NCBI RefSeq assembly: GCF_001445655.1
Contig: NZ_LNBE01000002.1
Coordinates: 124,001 to 188,000, forward strand
Reading direction: 5' to 3'
DNA: 64,000 nucleotides
Source of the DNA: Streptomyces roseifaciens
GTDB taxonomy: Bacteria; Actinomycetota; Actinomycetes; Streptomycetales; Streptomycetaceae
Program-made: the position numbers and the translations under genes
Shown: piece after piece, positions 1 through 7,176 of the stretch
Numbering within the stretch: the first letter of the stretch is position 1
Layout of the letters: the number at the start of each line of letters is the position of its first letter
The notes under the pieces: generated by a model
Database searches by the model: none
What the model saw: the letters and a program-made list of their open reading frames with translations, nothing else
Told to the model about the DNA's origin: nothing

Positions 1-782
1 ACGTCCTCGTACACCTTCACCGACGGCGAGACGTAGCGCGAGGCGAAACCCAGGCGAGTGGTGTCGCTGACGTTGGGCAGGGAGCCGTGGATGCACTTGG
101 CCAGAAAGATCACGAACTGGCCGGGCTTCATCTCCATCTCGACGACCCGCTCGTCGCTGGGGTCCCAGTCCTGGTCGAGCTTGAGTTCCGCGTAGTCGTA
201 TCCGAAGAAGTCGTGGGACTTGCTCTCCACATTGCGCGTCAGCGGCTTGCTCTCGTCGTAGTACCACCTCTTGTGGCTGCCGGGGATGTAACGCAGACAG
301 CCGTTCTCCCGGCCCGCGGGGGAGAACGCGGTCCACACGGTCAGCTCCTGCGTCACACCCTCCGTCTCCTGGGTGTACTTGAGAGAGGGAGTCGCCGAGG
401 TGGTGGTCTCGCCGACCACAAAGGTCTCCACCTGGTGCCAGCCGGTTCCGGCCTCACCAGGCGCCTTCTTGAAGATGTTCGTCTTCCAGCACAGGACGTC
501 GTCACCGATGAGGCTGCGGAGCTTGTGGACGATCTCCGGCCGGCTGATGTGGTCGGACAGTGTGTTGCAGTCCAGGTGCCGGTCGTAGTTGATGACCGTC
601 GAGTTGTGGGGCTTGTTCGCGGAGGTGACCATCTCGATCATGGCCTGGTTCCACAGCAGCGGAGCCTCTTCCTCGGAGTAGAGGTCGAACGGTCCCACGA
701 AACCGTTCTCCTTGAAGAACTCGATCTGTTCCTCGGTCAGTCCGAGGAATTCCGTCTCCGTCTTACGTTCCGTCACCTTCAT
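1..782 (-). CDS. SyrB2-type Fe(II)/2-oxoglutarate halogenase (partial at window edge)
   Basis: The gene runs off the left edge; 260 residues are visible of about 310 expected. It reads as a close relative of the syringomycin halogenase SyrB2, a non-haem iron, 2-oxoglutarate and chloride dependent enzyme that chlorinates an unactivated carbon on a carrier-bound substrate. Shared landmarks are NGFVGPFD (26-33), NYDRHLD (65-71), VLCWKT, NGCLRYIPG, FFGYDY, KPGQFVIF and GFASRY. Iron ligand H116 lies in GWHQVETF, the distal ligand is H232 (CIHGS), and R249 should hold 2-oxoglutarate. Position 118, Ala in SyrB2 and Asp in hydroxylases, is Val here. ATG 782 follows GAAAGG, 22 nt after the amidohydrolase stop, so this is the last visible operon gene. 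Family placement rests on my recall of the SyrB2 sequence; chlorination itself is inferred. Confidence 0.88.
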   Translation of the reverse strand, partial: MKVTERKTETEFLGLTEEQIEFFKENGFVGPFDLYSEEEAPLLWNQAMIEMVTSANKPHNSTVINYDRHLDCNTLSDHISRPEIVHKLRSLIGDDVLCWKTNIFKKAPGEAGTGWHQVETFVVGETTTSATPSLKYTQETEGVTQELTVWTAFSPAGRENGCLRYIPGSHKRWYYDESKPLTRNVESKSHDFFGYDYAELKLDQDWDPSDERVVEMEMKPGQFVIFLAKCIHGSLPNVSDTTRLGFASRYVSPSVKVYED

Positions 783-804
783 ACCTTTCTGTGGTTGCCG
801 GCCG

Positions 805-1758
805 TCAAAGCGCGGCAGCGGCCTCTGCGGACTTCAGCTTGTTCTTGCCGAGCAGCCGCGCCGCGTTCTTGTAGAAAAATAGGTCCCGGTCCGCGTCGGT
901 CATCGACCCGGGGAATGCGCCTTCCTTTTCGAGCTTCTCGACCAGGCTCCTCTGACGGCCCTGGAGCCGGAACACCGGCCAGTCCGTGCCGAAGAGGATC
1001 TTGTGGTTGATCCCGCGCCGGAAGAGTGTGTTCAGTGCCGCGGCGCCGAATGCCTCGTAACCGCTGACGTCCACGTAAATGTTCGGCCGGTTGTTGCACA
1101 GCATGGCGACCTCGTCCGGGTAGTGGACGCTGCCGTGCGCGAGCACGAAGTCGATGCCGGGAAAGTCCCTGGCCGCCCTGTCGACGTAGATGGGCTGCGC
1201 GATCTCGAAGTCGAGCACGGGCGACGTCGCCCCGATGTGCGAGAGGACGGGCAGCGAGTACTGCGCGCAGATCTCGTAGTACGGGTAGAGCATGTCGTCC
1301 GAGAGCCGGTACCCGCACGGCGGGTACAGCTTCATTCCGTCGAAGCGGTAGTCGACGATCGCCTTCTCGAAAAGCGCCAGGCCGTCCGCGCCCCACCGGG
1401 GATCGACGCCCACAAAGACCCGGAAACGGCCGGGGTGGCGCTCCACGACCTTCTTGTGATGCTCGACGAGCTCTTCGATGGTGTGCGTGCTGTCCTTGAG
1501 CGCATAGGTGAAATCGGGCAGCAGAAGGACGGACTCCGTGATGCCGGCCTCGTCCATCTGTCCGACCAACTCGTCGCAGAGCGGGTCCGTCAGCGTGCTG
1601 GCGTGCATCCTCGCGACCTTTTCCCGGGTCACAGGCAGCCCGCGGCTCTCCAGGGCAACCGTCATGTTGTCGACGACACCGCCCTGGAAGGATTGCGGGA
1701 AGCACATGCCCGAGGCGATGTGACTGTGGAAATCGATGACCTTCGGAACGTCGGACAC
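805..1758 (-). CDS. Amidohydrolase 2 family metal-dependent hydrolase or decarboxylase
   Basis: A 317-residue TIM-barrel protein of the amidohydrolase-2 family, which includes ACMSD-type decarboxylases as well as hydrolases. The expected metal set is visible: HSH at 11-13, a lysine in GMKLYPP (about 143), His 174 in LSHIG, His 208 in LAHGS and Asp 259 in FGTDWP. I chose GTG 1758 (MSDVPKVIDFHSH) because GAGGGG lies just upstream; a TTG at 1773 would overlap the carrier-protein stop and add five residues. It sits 11 nt after the carrier gene and 22 nt before the halogenase, so it is translated in the same operon. It may release, hydrolyse or decarboxylate the halogenated product; the substrate cannot be told from sequence. 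Confidence 0.85.
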   Translation of the reverse strand: MSDVPKVIDFHSHIASGMCFPQSFQGGVVDNMTVALESRGLPVTREKVARMHASTLTDPLCDELVGQMDEAGITESVLLLPDFTYALKDSTHTIEELVEHHKKVVERHPGRFRVFVGVDPRWGADGLALFEKAIVDYRFDGMKLYPPCGYRLSDDMLYPYYEICAQYSLPVLSHIGATSPVLDFEIAQPIYVDRAARDFPGIDFVLAHGSVHYPDEVAMLCNNRPNIYVDVSGYEAFGAAALNTLFRRGINHKILFGTDWPVFRLQGRQRSLVEKLEKEGAFPGSMTDADRDLFFYKNAARLLGKNKLKSAEAAAAL

Positions 1759-1769
1759 AGAAAGGCCCC

Positions 1770-2021
1770 TCAACTCTGCCGTACGACCTTGATGATGTCC
1801 GCGACGGATTCGGCGCGGACGAACTCCTCGACACGACCGAAGGCATCGATACCGGTCTTCTCCCCCAGGACGAAGACGATGCTCACGAGCGTGAGCGAAT
1901 CGACACCCAAATCGCCCCGGAGGCTCATTTCCGGTGACACTCCTTTCTTAGCCGCCTTCTGCGCGATGGCGCTCGCGATGATCCGGCAGATCTCGTCGTC
2001 GCTCACATGACCTTTGTTCAT
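1770..2021 (-). CDS. Free-standing acyl/peptidyl carrier protein
   Basis: An 83-residue carrier protein. The phosphopantetheine attachment site is S42 in GDLGVDSLTLVSIVF, with an acidic residue just before the serine and hydrophobic helix II residues after it. The length is that of a discrete ACP or PCP. Its ATG (2021-2019) overlaps the stop of the upstream adenylating ligase (ATGA), so the two are translationally coupled. The role inferred from context is to carry the acid activated by the ligase to the halogenase, because SyrB2-type halogenases act only on carrier-tethered substrates. It needs a phosphopantetheinyl transferase, and none is seen in this window. Confidence 0.92.
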   Translation of the reverse strand: MNKGHVSDDEICRIIASAIAQKAAKKGVSPEMSLRGDLGVDSLTLVSIVFVLGEKTGIDAFGRVEEFVRAESVADIIKVVRQS

Positions 2022-3655
2022 CGTCCCGCCCGGGTGCTCTCGCCGAATATCCTGCGCGTGACCGCGCCCCTGTCGACCTTGAAGTTCCTCGTCAGCAGAC
2101 CGCTTTCCACCGTCAGTTCGGACGCGGGCCTGAAAACGACGTCCGAGATCCTGCGGGCGGCCTCCTGCTGTTTGTTCGACTCGCTGACGTACGCCTCGAC
2201 CTCGGCCGTGCGCTCGGGCGACTGCCAGTCGTCGAGCCAGACGACACAGGTCAGCAGCCCGTCCCCGTCGGGTGACAGGACCATCGCCCGCCCGGCGCGG
2301 CAGCCCTTCTCCACGGCGAGTTCGAGCTCCTCGGGGTTGATCTTGACCCCGCTGCGCGTGATGATCACGTTCTTCTTCCGGCCAACCAGGCGCAGGAACC
2401 CCGCCTCGTCGAACCGGCCCAGGTCACCGGTCGTCACCCGTCCTCCGGGCAGGAAGACCGCATCCTGGGTCTCCGTCCCCTCGAAGACGTAGCCGAGGCA
2501 CTGCGGACGGTCCGTGCGCACCACGACCTCGCCGTCGTCGGCGACCTCGACCTCGATCCCGTCGACCGGCCGGCCCGCACTGCCCACCTTGCTGCGCCCC
2601 GGCAGGTTGAGGGCGATCCAGCCGATCTCGGTGCTCCCGTACACCTCGTGGAGGGGGGCGCCGAACAACTGGAACAGCCGGACCGTGCGCGGCGGCACCG
2701 GTGCGGATCCGGTGAGCATCAGCCGCACCCGGGAGCCGTACATGCCCATCCACTTCCTGCCCAGGCGCCTCCGCAGACACCGGCCGGCCCGGCCCGGTGC
2801 CACGGCGTCGAGCGCGGTGGCCAGCAACACCGGCAGCCTTCCCTTCAAGCCGGCGGAGTCGACCCGGTTGCAGGCGACCTCGAAGAACGAAGGAGGGCCG
2901 AGAATGATGGTCGGCTCGAAGTCCTTGAGTTTCTGGAACATCCGCTCCGGTGCCACGACCGTCGCGTCGAGTCCGTACCGGACGGCCAGGTACATCAGGT
3001 AGCGCTGCTGGAAGTTGGAGAACGGCATGACGATCAGGAGGTTGTCACGCCCGTCCACCTGCCATGCCTCGCCGGATGTCCGGATGGTGTTCTCGACGCC
3101 CTTCTTGGACATCATCAGGCCCTTCTTGCTGCCCGAAGTGCCCGAGGAGAAGACGATGGAGAAGACGTCGTCCGGCAAGGCCGGCGGCGGACAGCCGCCG
3201 TCCGCGTGCGGTCCGTTGCCGGCTTCCGTCCCGCTCCGGGGCCGCGTTTTCTTCTCGAGCCTCAGCGGCCGGTGCTCCAACCGCGCGATGCCCTGCGGCA
3301 GGCCGGATTCACCTGCCAACACCTGGGTCACCAGGACGGCCGAGAGCCCGTACTTCCCGGCCAGTTCGTCCACCGTCGCCGCGTCCGTCCGGCGCTCCAG
3401 CGGCAGCGCCACGGAGACGCACTCCAGCCCCAGCAGAGCAAGGTCGGCGACAACCCACTCGTATGAGTTCGGCCCGGCGAGTCCCACGAGGTCCCCGGCC
3501 CCGATACCGCAGTCGCGCAGCTCGGACATGAGCCGTACGACATCATCGTGGACTTCCGGGAACGTTTTGGTGACCGTTCTCCCGTCGATGGCGAAGAATT
3601 GAATCCGGCGATCCGCATGCTTGGCCAGGTTCTTGTAAAGTTCGTTGATCGGCAA
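2018..3655 (-). CDS. Acyl-adenylating ligase (AMP-binding, acyl-CoA/acyl-ACP synthetase type)
   Basis: A 545-residue ANL-superfamily enzyme that should adenylate a carboxylic acid and pass it to the adjacent carrier protein. Core motifs are present: SSGTSGSKKG (P-loop, about 169-178), HEVYGSTE (about 336-343), TTGDLGRF (about 408-415), GRKKNVI and the C-terminal catalytic lysine K527 in LTRNFKVDR. Overall shape and motif spelling match long-chain acyl-CoA synthetases of the FadD15/FACL type rather than NRPS adenylation domains, so the acid is more likely a fatty or aryl acid than an amino acid. An Arg/Gly/Pro-rich insert lies at about 135-160. The start is TTG 3655, with GAGG eight bases upstream. 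First gene of the operon. Confidence 0.9.
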   Translation of the reverse strand: MPINELYKNLAKHADRRIQFFAIDGRTVTKTFPEVHDDVVRLMSELRDCGIGAGDLVGLAGPNSYEWVVADLALLGLECVSVALPLERRTDAATVDELAGKYGLSAVLVTQVLAGESGLPQGIARLEHRPLRLEKKTRPRSGTEAGNGPHADGGCPPPALPDDVFSIVFSSGTSGSKKGLMMSKKGVENTIRTSGEAWQVDGRDNLLIVMPFSNFQQRYLMYLAVRYGLDATVVAPERMFQKLKDFEPTIILGPPSFFEVACNRVDSAGLKGRLPVLLATALDAVAPGRAGRCLRRRLGRKWMGMYGSRVRLMLTGSAPVPPRTVRLFQLFGAPLHEVYGSTEIGWIALNLPGRSKVGSAGRPVDGIEVEVADDGEVVVRTDRPQCLGYVFEGTETQDAVFLPGGRVTTGDLGRFDEAGFLRLVGRKKNVIITRSGVKINPEELELAVEKGCRAGRAMVLSPDGDGLLTCVVWLDDWQSPERTAEVEAYVSESNKQQEAARRISDVVFRPASELTVESGLLTRNFKVDRGAVTRRIFGESTRAGR

Positions 3656-3715
3656 CAGTAATCCTCGGTTCGTTCACAGGAATCCAGGAACTGAAAACGA
3701 CGAGCGAACGCAGGC

Positions 3716-3859
3716 TCACCCCCAGCCGGTATCGCTTTGGGCTGCCGGCATCGTCGCCGTGGCCTCGGGCCGAGGCTCGGCCGCGGCAACGCGCCCTCCC
3801 ACCACCATGACCAAGAAAACCGTGAACCCGACGCTGGAGAACTCGCCGAATCGCTTCAC
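3716..3859 (-). CDS. Possible small secreted peptide in the gap between regulator and operon
   Basis: A 47-residue reading frame in the 397-bp space between the LuxR gene and the ligase gene, same strand. GTG 3859 is preceded by a purine-rich GGGAGCGGGGAAA stretch usable as a ribosome binding site. The peptide looks like an export signal: a basic N-terminus (MKRFGEF), a hydrophobic run (VGFTVFLVMVV) and an AAA|E type cleavage site, then a short hydrophilic tail. I recognise no family. It may be a secreted peptide, a leader controlling the operon, or chance coding. The rest of the gap (3860-4052) shows no other candidate. Confidence 0.3.
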   Translation of the reverse strand: MKRFGEFSSVGFTVFLVMVVGGRVAAAEPRPEATATMPAAQSDTGWG

Positions 3860-4052
3860 TTTCCCCGCTCCCCGCACTGTTCCTGGTGCAACTTCCACGA
3901 CGCCAGAACTCCGCGTCATTGCGAAGACGGTGCGGAGCTCTGCCATGACAGTGCCAGGAACGGGGGCGAGAATGCGTCGGCGCGGCTGAGCATCATGCTG
4001 CATGGCAGCTTGATGCCCGAGGGAAGAAGAGGGCAAAAGGATCATTTTTTGC

Positions 4053-5051
4053 TCACTCTCCCTGCGATGCAAGCAGGTACCCGGCCTGGAAACGGCTCTC
4101 GGCGTTGAGCGCCGCCATGAGCTCGGCGACGTGGCGCCGGCAGGTGCGGACCGACATGCCCAGGCGCCGTGCGACGGCCTCGTCGGTCAGTCCCGTGGTG
4201 AGCAGCCGGACAATGATTTCCTTCAGAGCGTCCGCGATCTCGGGCTGCGCGTCGCTGTCGACGACGAAGGGCTCGGCCGTCAGCCACAGCCGCTCGTACG
4301 CCTCGACCATGAATGCTACGACGTAGGGGTCCCGGACGAGCGCGGCACCGTTCGGGTTGCCGGGTACGGCGAACATCGCGCACTCCCGGTCGAAGATCAG
4401 GAACCGCATGAACCGGTCGTCCAGCGTGCGCACTTCGGCGCCGAGACGAGCCACCTGCTCGACGTAGGAGTGGGTGCCGCGGCTCGACCGCGCGGTGTGC
4501 TGGTAGAGGATGCGCATCTCCACGCCCCTGCGGAGCGTCTCGTAGTCGCGCGGCGCCGCTTCCACGAGCACGTCCTCCCGGCGCCCGCCGCCGGGCTGAG
4601 CGGTGAGGATCTCCGAACTGCAGCTCGCCGACAGCTCGGCGATGGCGGTGCGAACCTCCACGAGACTCTCGATGAGCTCGACCTGCCGGCGCTGCCTGTC
4701 GGCGCTGTGGCTCGTCTCGAAGAGCGGTGCGAACGACAAGAGCCTCCGCCGCGCCTCCTCGGCCTGTGCGCGCCGGGTGCGTATCTCGAACTCCAGCGGA
4801 CCGAGCACCCGGCTGACCGCTTCCTCCGGCGACACCGCCACGATGCCGCGCCCTGGCCGGTTCCGCAGAAGACCCATGTCGGTCAGCTCGGCGAAAGCCG
4901 CCTGGGTGTCCAGGACGGAGAGGTCGAGCCGTGCGGCCGCGCCCTCGACGTCGACGACGTCATCGAGTGGAAGGGTGAGCGCATAGCCGTACACCCCCTG
5001 CAGCACCTCGTCGCTGATCAAAGTCTGCACAATGCGGGACTTGGTCTTCAT
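4053..5051 (-). CDS. LuxR-type transcriptional regulator with N-terminal TrmB-like helix-turn-helix
   Basis: A 332-residue regulator. The C-terminus is a LuxR/GerE DNA-binding helix-turn-helix (about 275-330; LTDEAVARRLGMSVRTCRRH). The N-terminal 80 residues resemble a TrmB/winged-helix domain (DEVLQGVYGYALTLPLDD), followed by a helical linker rich in charged residues and a PLD-like or effector region. This architecture is frequent for pathway regulators beside natural-product genes in actinobacteria. I chose ATG 5051 (MKTKSR), with GAGAAAG upstream, over an in-frame start at 5138 that would run through a repeat element. It lies upstream of and on the same strand as the halogenase operon and is the natural candidate to switch it on. 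Confidence 0.85.
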   Translation of the reverse strand: MKTKSRIVQTLISDEVLQGVYGYALTLPLDDVVDVEGAAARLDLSVLDTQAAFAELTDMGLLRNRPGRGIVAVSPEEAVSRVLGPLEFEIRTRRAQAEEARRRLLSFAPLFETSHSADRQRRQVELIESLVEVRTAIAELSASCSSEILTAQPGGGRREDVLVEAAPRDYETLRRGVEMRILYQHTARSSRGTHSYVEQVARLGAEVRTLDDRFMRFLIFDRECAMFAVPGNPNGAALVRDPYVVAFMVEAYERLWLTAEPFVVDSDAQPEIADALKEIIVRLLTTGLTDEAVARRLGMSVRTCRRHVAELMAALNAESRFQAGYLLASQGE

Positions 5052-5077
5052 GAGCAACTTTCTCGTTCCATGGCAGC

Positions 5078-5171
5078 TATTGATCCGAAACTCTTCGGGT
5101 TCCTTCACGCGAGCCCCTGACTTGCAGTGATGCGGCAACGGGCCCGGAAGAGCAAGAGTTTTGGATCAATA
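5078..5171. mobile_element. 94-bp MITE-like element or paired IS630-type ends upstream of the LuxR gene
   Basis: Positions 5078-5095 and 5154-5171 form an 18-bp terminal inverted repeat (17 of 18 matching) whose outer ends are TA, the target duplicated by IS630/Tc1-mariner elements. A third related copy lies at about 5965-5988, just after the broken IS630 transposase, and resembles 5078-5105 over about 28 bases when reversed. The 94-bp unit is therefore either a MITE mobilised by that IS630, or the left end of the IS630 itself plus one stray end. It starts 26 bp before the LuxR start codon, so it probably supplies or alters that gene's promoter. Confidence 0.55.
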
Positions 5172-5508
5172 AGACGCCTTTTGGCTTCTCAAACCTGTCG
5201 CCGCTGCCACGGCGCGACAACCCCGTAGTTCGGCGGGGTGCCCCACACTGACCGGGAGTGTCGCATCGTGCGGGAACACGATTGAGTAGGGTCGGGGACT
5301 GGCGCGGTGACTTCTTCCGCTCCTCGGCCGCCGAGCCCGTCGCCCACCAGCGCCGCCGGGCCAATGACCTCACCCCTCCTGCTCCTCGCCGGGCAGTGGG
5401 TGAAGATCACCGACTGGTGGTTCCTGGCAGCCCACGGCCCCCTCGCCGCCGTGATCACCGCCGTCGCCGTGGCGGTCCACTTCCGGCACCTGCAGGGGCG
5501 CCAAGGAG

Positions 5509-5964
5509 ACGACGCTGGTGGTCCGCCGCACCGGGAATCGGTTCTCCGTGAACGCGATGGCCGCGATCAAAACCCGCGGCCGGATGCACTTCATGGTCTT
5601 CACCGAGTCGTTCGACGCGAAGGTCATGTGCCGCTTCCTCACCCTGCTCGTCGGGCACTTCGACCGGAAGGCCACCTGATGGCCGACCGGCACTCGACCC
5701 ACCGCTCGAAGACTGTCCGGGCCTGGCTCGCCGACCACCAGGACGAGATCGAGCTGCACTTCCTGCCCTCGTACTCACCCGAGCTCAACCCGGACGAACT
5801 GGTCAACGCCGACCTCAAACGCAGCCTGCCCCACCCACCGGGCCAGGAACCAAGACCAACCCGCCGCCGAAACCCGCCGCTTCTTCCGCAGACGCCAACA
5901 CCAGCCACACGTCGTCACCGGTTACTTCAAAGTCCCACACGTCCGCTACATCCACGACGAATGA
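5509..5964 (+). pseudogene. IS630-family transposase remnant
   Basis: Only the C-terminal half of a DDE transposase of the IS630 family survives, in three frames. Frame one (5509-5679) reads like the GNRFSVNAMAAIKTRG core and ends in TGA; an overlapping ATG at 5679 continues with HFLPSYSPELNPDE, the signature around the last catalytic acid; a further shift near 5835 gives the normal tail (TRRFFRRRQ ... PHVRYIHDE) ending at 5964. The N-terminal helix-turn-helix and first catalytic Asp are missing. The right terminal repeat follows at about 5965-5990. The stretch 5172-5508 shows no recognisable transposase; a hydrophobic frame there (around 5367-5500) is unassigned. Confidence 0.75.
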
Positions 5965-6048
5965 ACCCAATGAGTTCTGATCAATAAGCAGTGTCTGACG
6001 GCTCTTGCCCCGGTTGGTGGGTCTGCTGCCGTTCCGGGGAGGAGCATC

Positions 6049-6110
6049 ATGGTGCGGCGACATGAGCTGACCAACGCTCAGTGGGCTGGCGCGACCCGCC
6101 CGAACGCTAC
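6049..6110 (+). pseudogene. N-terminal scrap of an IS5-family transposase
   Basis: ATG 6049 with GGGGAGGAG upstream opens MVRRHELTNAQW, the usual first residues of Streptomyces IS5-family transposases (MVRRHELTDAQW type). Similarity stops after about 15 codons, and the frame then runs into unrelated basic sequence. The preceding 60 bases (5990-6048) may be the left end of that IS. Only a fragment remains, so no function is expected. Confidence 0.5.
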
Positions 6111-6220
6111 GGGCACGCTGCCGGAGCACGACGCCGCGCGCCGTCCGACCACCCGCAAAAAGGGGCGGCGTCCGCGAGGAGGCGGAGGGCCGTGCGTCCC
6201 TGGGACGCTCCCGGGGGCCT

Positions 6221-6432
6221 GCCGAGTAGCCGGGGGGATCTCACCTCCCGGCTCTCACAGATCCGTGCGTAACAGTCTCCCGTTACAGGACTCTTGTCGT
6301 TCTGTTCGTCAGGTTACGGCTGCAACGGTGCAGCGCCGATGCGCGAAGCGGGGGTACCGTCGGGCGATCTCCTGCATCTTCGCGATGGCTTTCCGTTCAG
6401 CCGCAGGCCACTTGTACTTCTGCCGTAAGCCT
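6221..6432 (-). mobile_element. 3' end of a group II intron: maturase tail, domains V and VI
   Basis: On the minus strand, 6428-6309 reads as the last residues of an intron-encoded reverse transcriptase/maturase (QKYKWPAAERK ... RRYPRFAHR) and ends in TGA. Then 6293-6260 forms a 34-nt hairpin with the size and shape of intron domain V: a GTAACGG/CTGTTAC upper stem, a GAGA tetraloop and a 2-nt GC bulge. The bases after it (6259-6225) can form a GC stem like domain VI and end with CTACTCG, the usual 3' end of bacterial group II introns. The lower stem has mismatches and the catalytic triad reads AGT rather than AGC, so it is probably dead. The 5' part of the intron is absent. Confidence 0.6.
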
Positions 6433-6442
6433 CTCAGCCCGC

Positions 6443-6562
6443 CTACTCACAGACGATGGTGGCCCCAACCGTGATTCCATTCCTTGCCTGGGCCGGGCCG
6501 GCCATCACGCCCACACCGGCAAGGACTGCGGCTGCCACGAATGCGGATTTGATCTTGTTCAT
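6443..6562 (-). CDS. Short signal-peptide ORF, probably a truncated secreted protein
   Basis: ATG 6562 opens a 39-residue frame with a clear export signal: MNKIKSAF, a hydrophobic core (VAAAVLAGVGVMAG) and a PAQA cleavage site, leaving only about 13 mature residues (RNGITVGATIVCE). It stops at 6443, a few bases before the group II intron remnant begins, so the intron or a later deletion may have cut off a longer gene. No strong ribosome binding site is seen. The bases 6563-6825 to the right hold nothing I can identify. Confidence 0.35.
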   Translation of the reverse strand: MNKIKSAFVAAAVLAGVGVMAGPAQARNGITVGATIVCE

Positions 6563-6825
6563 GCCCACGACGGTACGGCGCGTCGCTCACGCAACGCTGA
6601 CGTTTCGCTGTCGTCCCAGAAGCCGGAGTTCCCCGCTGAGCGATCGCGACCATCGCTTCACACTTCTCGCGCCGTCATTGTCCTTCCATCGCCGCCCATG
6701 CCGTTCGCACAAGGACTCCCTGTTGTGCCCCAAGCCGCCCGTCCGACGTACGTTCCTGCCAACATCCTCACGCCCGAACGACGGAAGACCGGAGGCTACG
6801 GGCACTACGCAGAGCGACTGCCTTC

Positions 6826-7086
6826 GTGCCCACGGAGCTGACATCGTGGCCGGTTGACGGGGTGCCGCGGCTTGCCGGGGTGTGCTCGTACGGGCTGGCC
6901 GGGACGAATGCCTATGTCATCGTCGAGGAGCCGCCCATAGCGCGGCGTCCAGCCGTCCATGCCCGGCTTCGGATGGGACGCGAGGCGCGGGTGTTCTTGG
7001 TGTCGACCTTCTCTCCGAAGGCGGCGGGGAGGCTGGCGGACTGGCTCGACGCTCACCCGTCAGTGCCGCCGGAGGACTACCCGTAG
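6826..7086 (+). pseudogene. Type I polyketide synthase fragment (end of a ketosynthase and linker)
   Basis: The frame reads as the end of a modular PKS ketosynthase: SWPVDGVPRLAGVCSYG, then GTNAYVIVEEPP, then a linker leading into what would be an acyltransferase (VFLVSTFSPKAAGRLADWL). In active ketosynthases the motif is GTNAHVI and the His is catalytic; here it is Tyr. The fragment covers about 85 residues, has no proper start and ends at a TAG exactly where the IS701-type sequence begins (about 7084). It is a relic of a larger PKS gene lost by transposon-associated deletion. Confidence 0.75.
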
Positions 7087-7176
7087 TTCGTTGATTCCGG
7101 TGGTGGGGTGGGTTGACGGCAGGTCGGGTTGGTCGTAGTCCGGTAGGAGGAGTGAACTGTCCTGCTGGGGGCGAAG

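Noticed and set aside
3716..4072. Longer 118-codon version of the small peptide frame (start 4072)
   Set aside because: The N-terminal extension overlaps the end of the LuxR gene and has no signal; the GTG at 3859 with a purine-rich stretch before it is the only credible start.
5307..5505. Hydrophobic frame before the IS630 relic (KITDWWFLAAHGPLAAVITA)
   Set aside because: Could be a membrane peptide fragment, but it has no clear start or end, no family, and runs out of frame into the transposase remnant.
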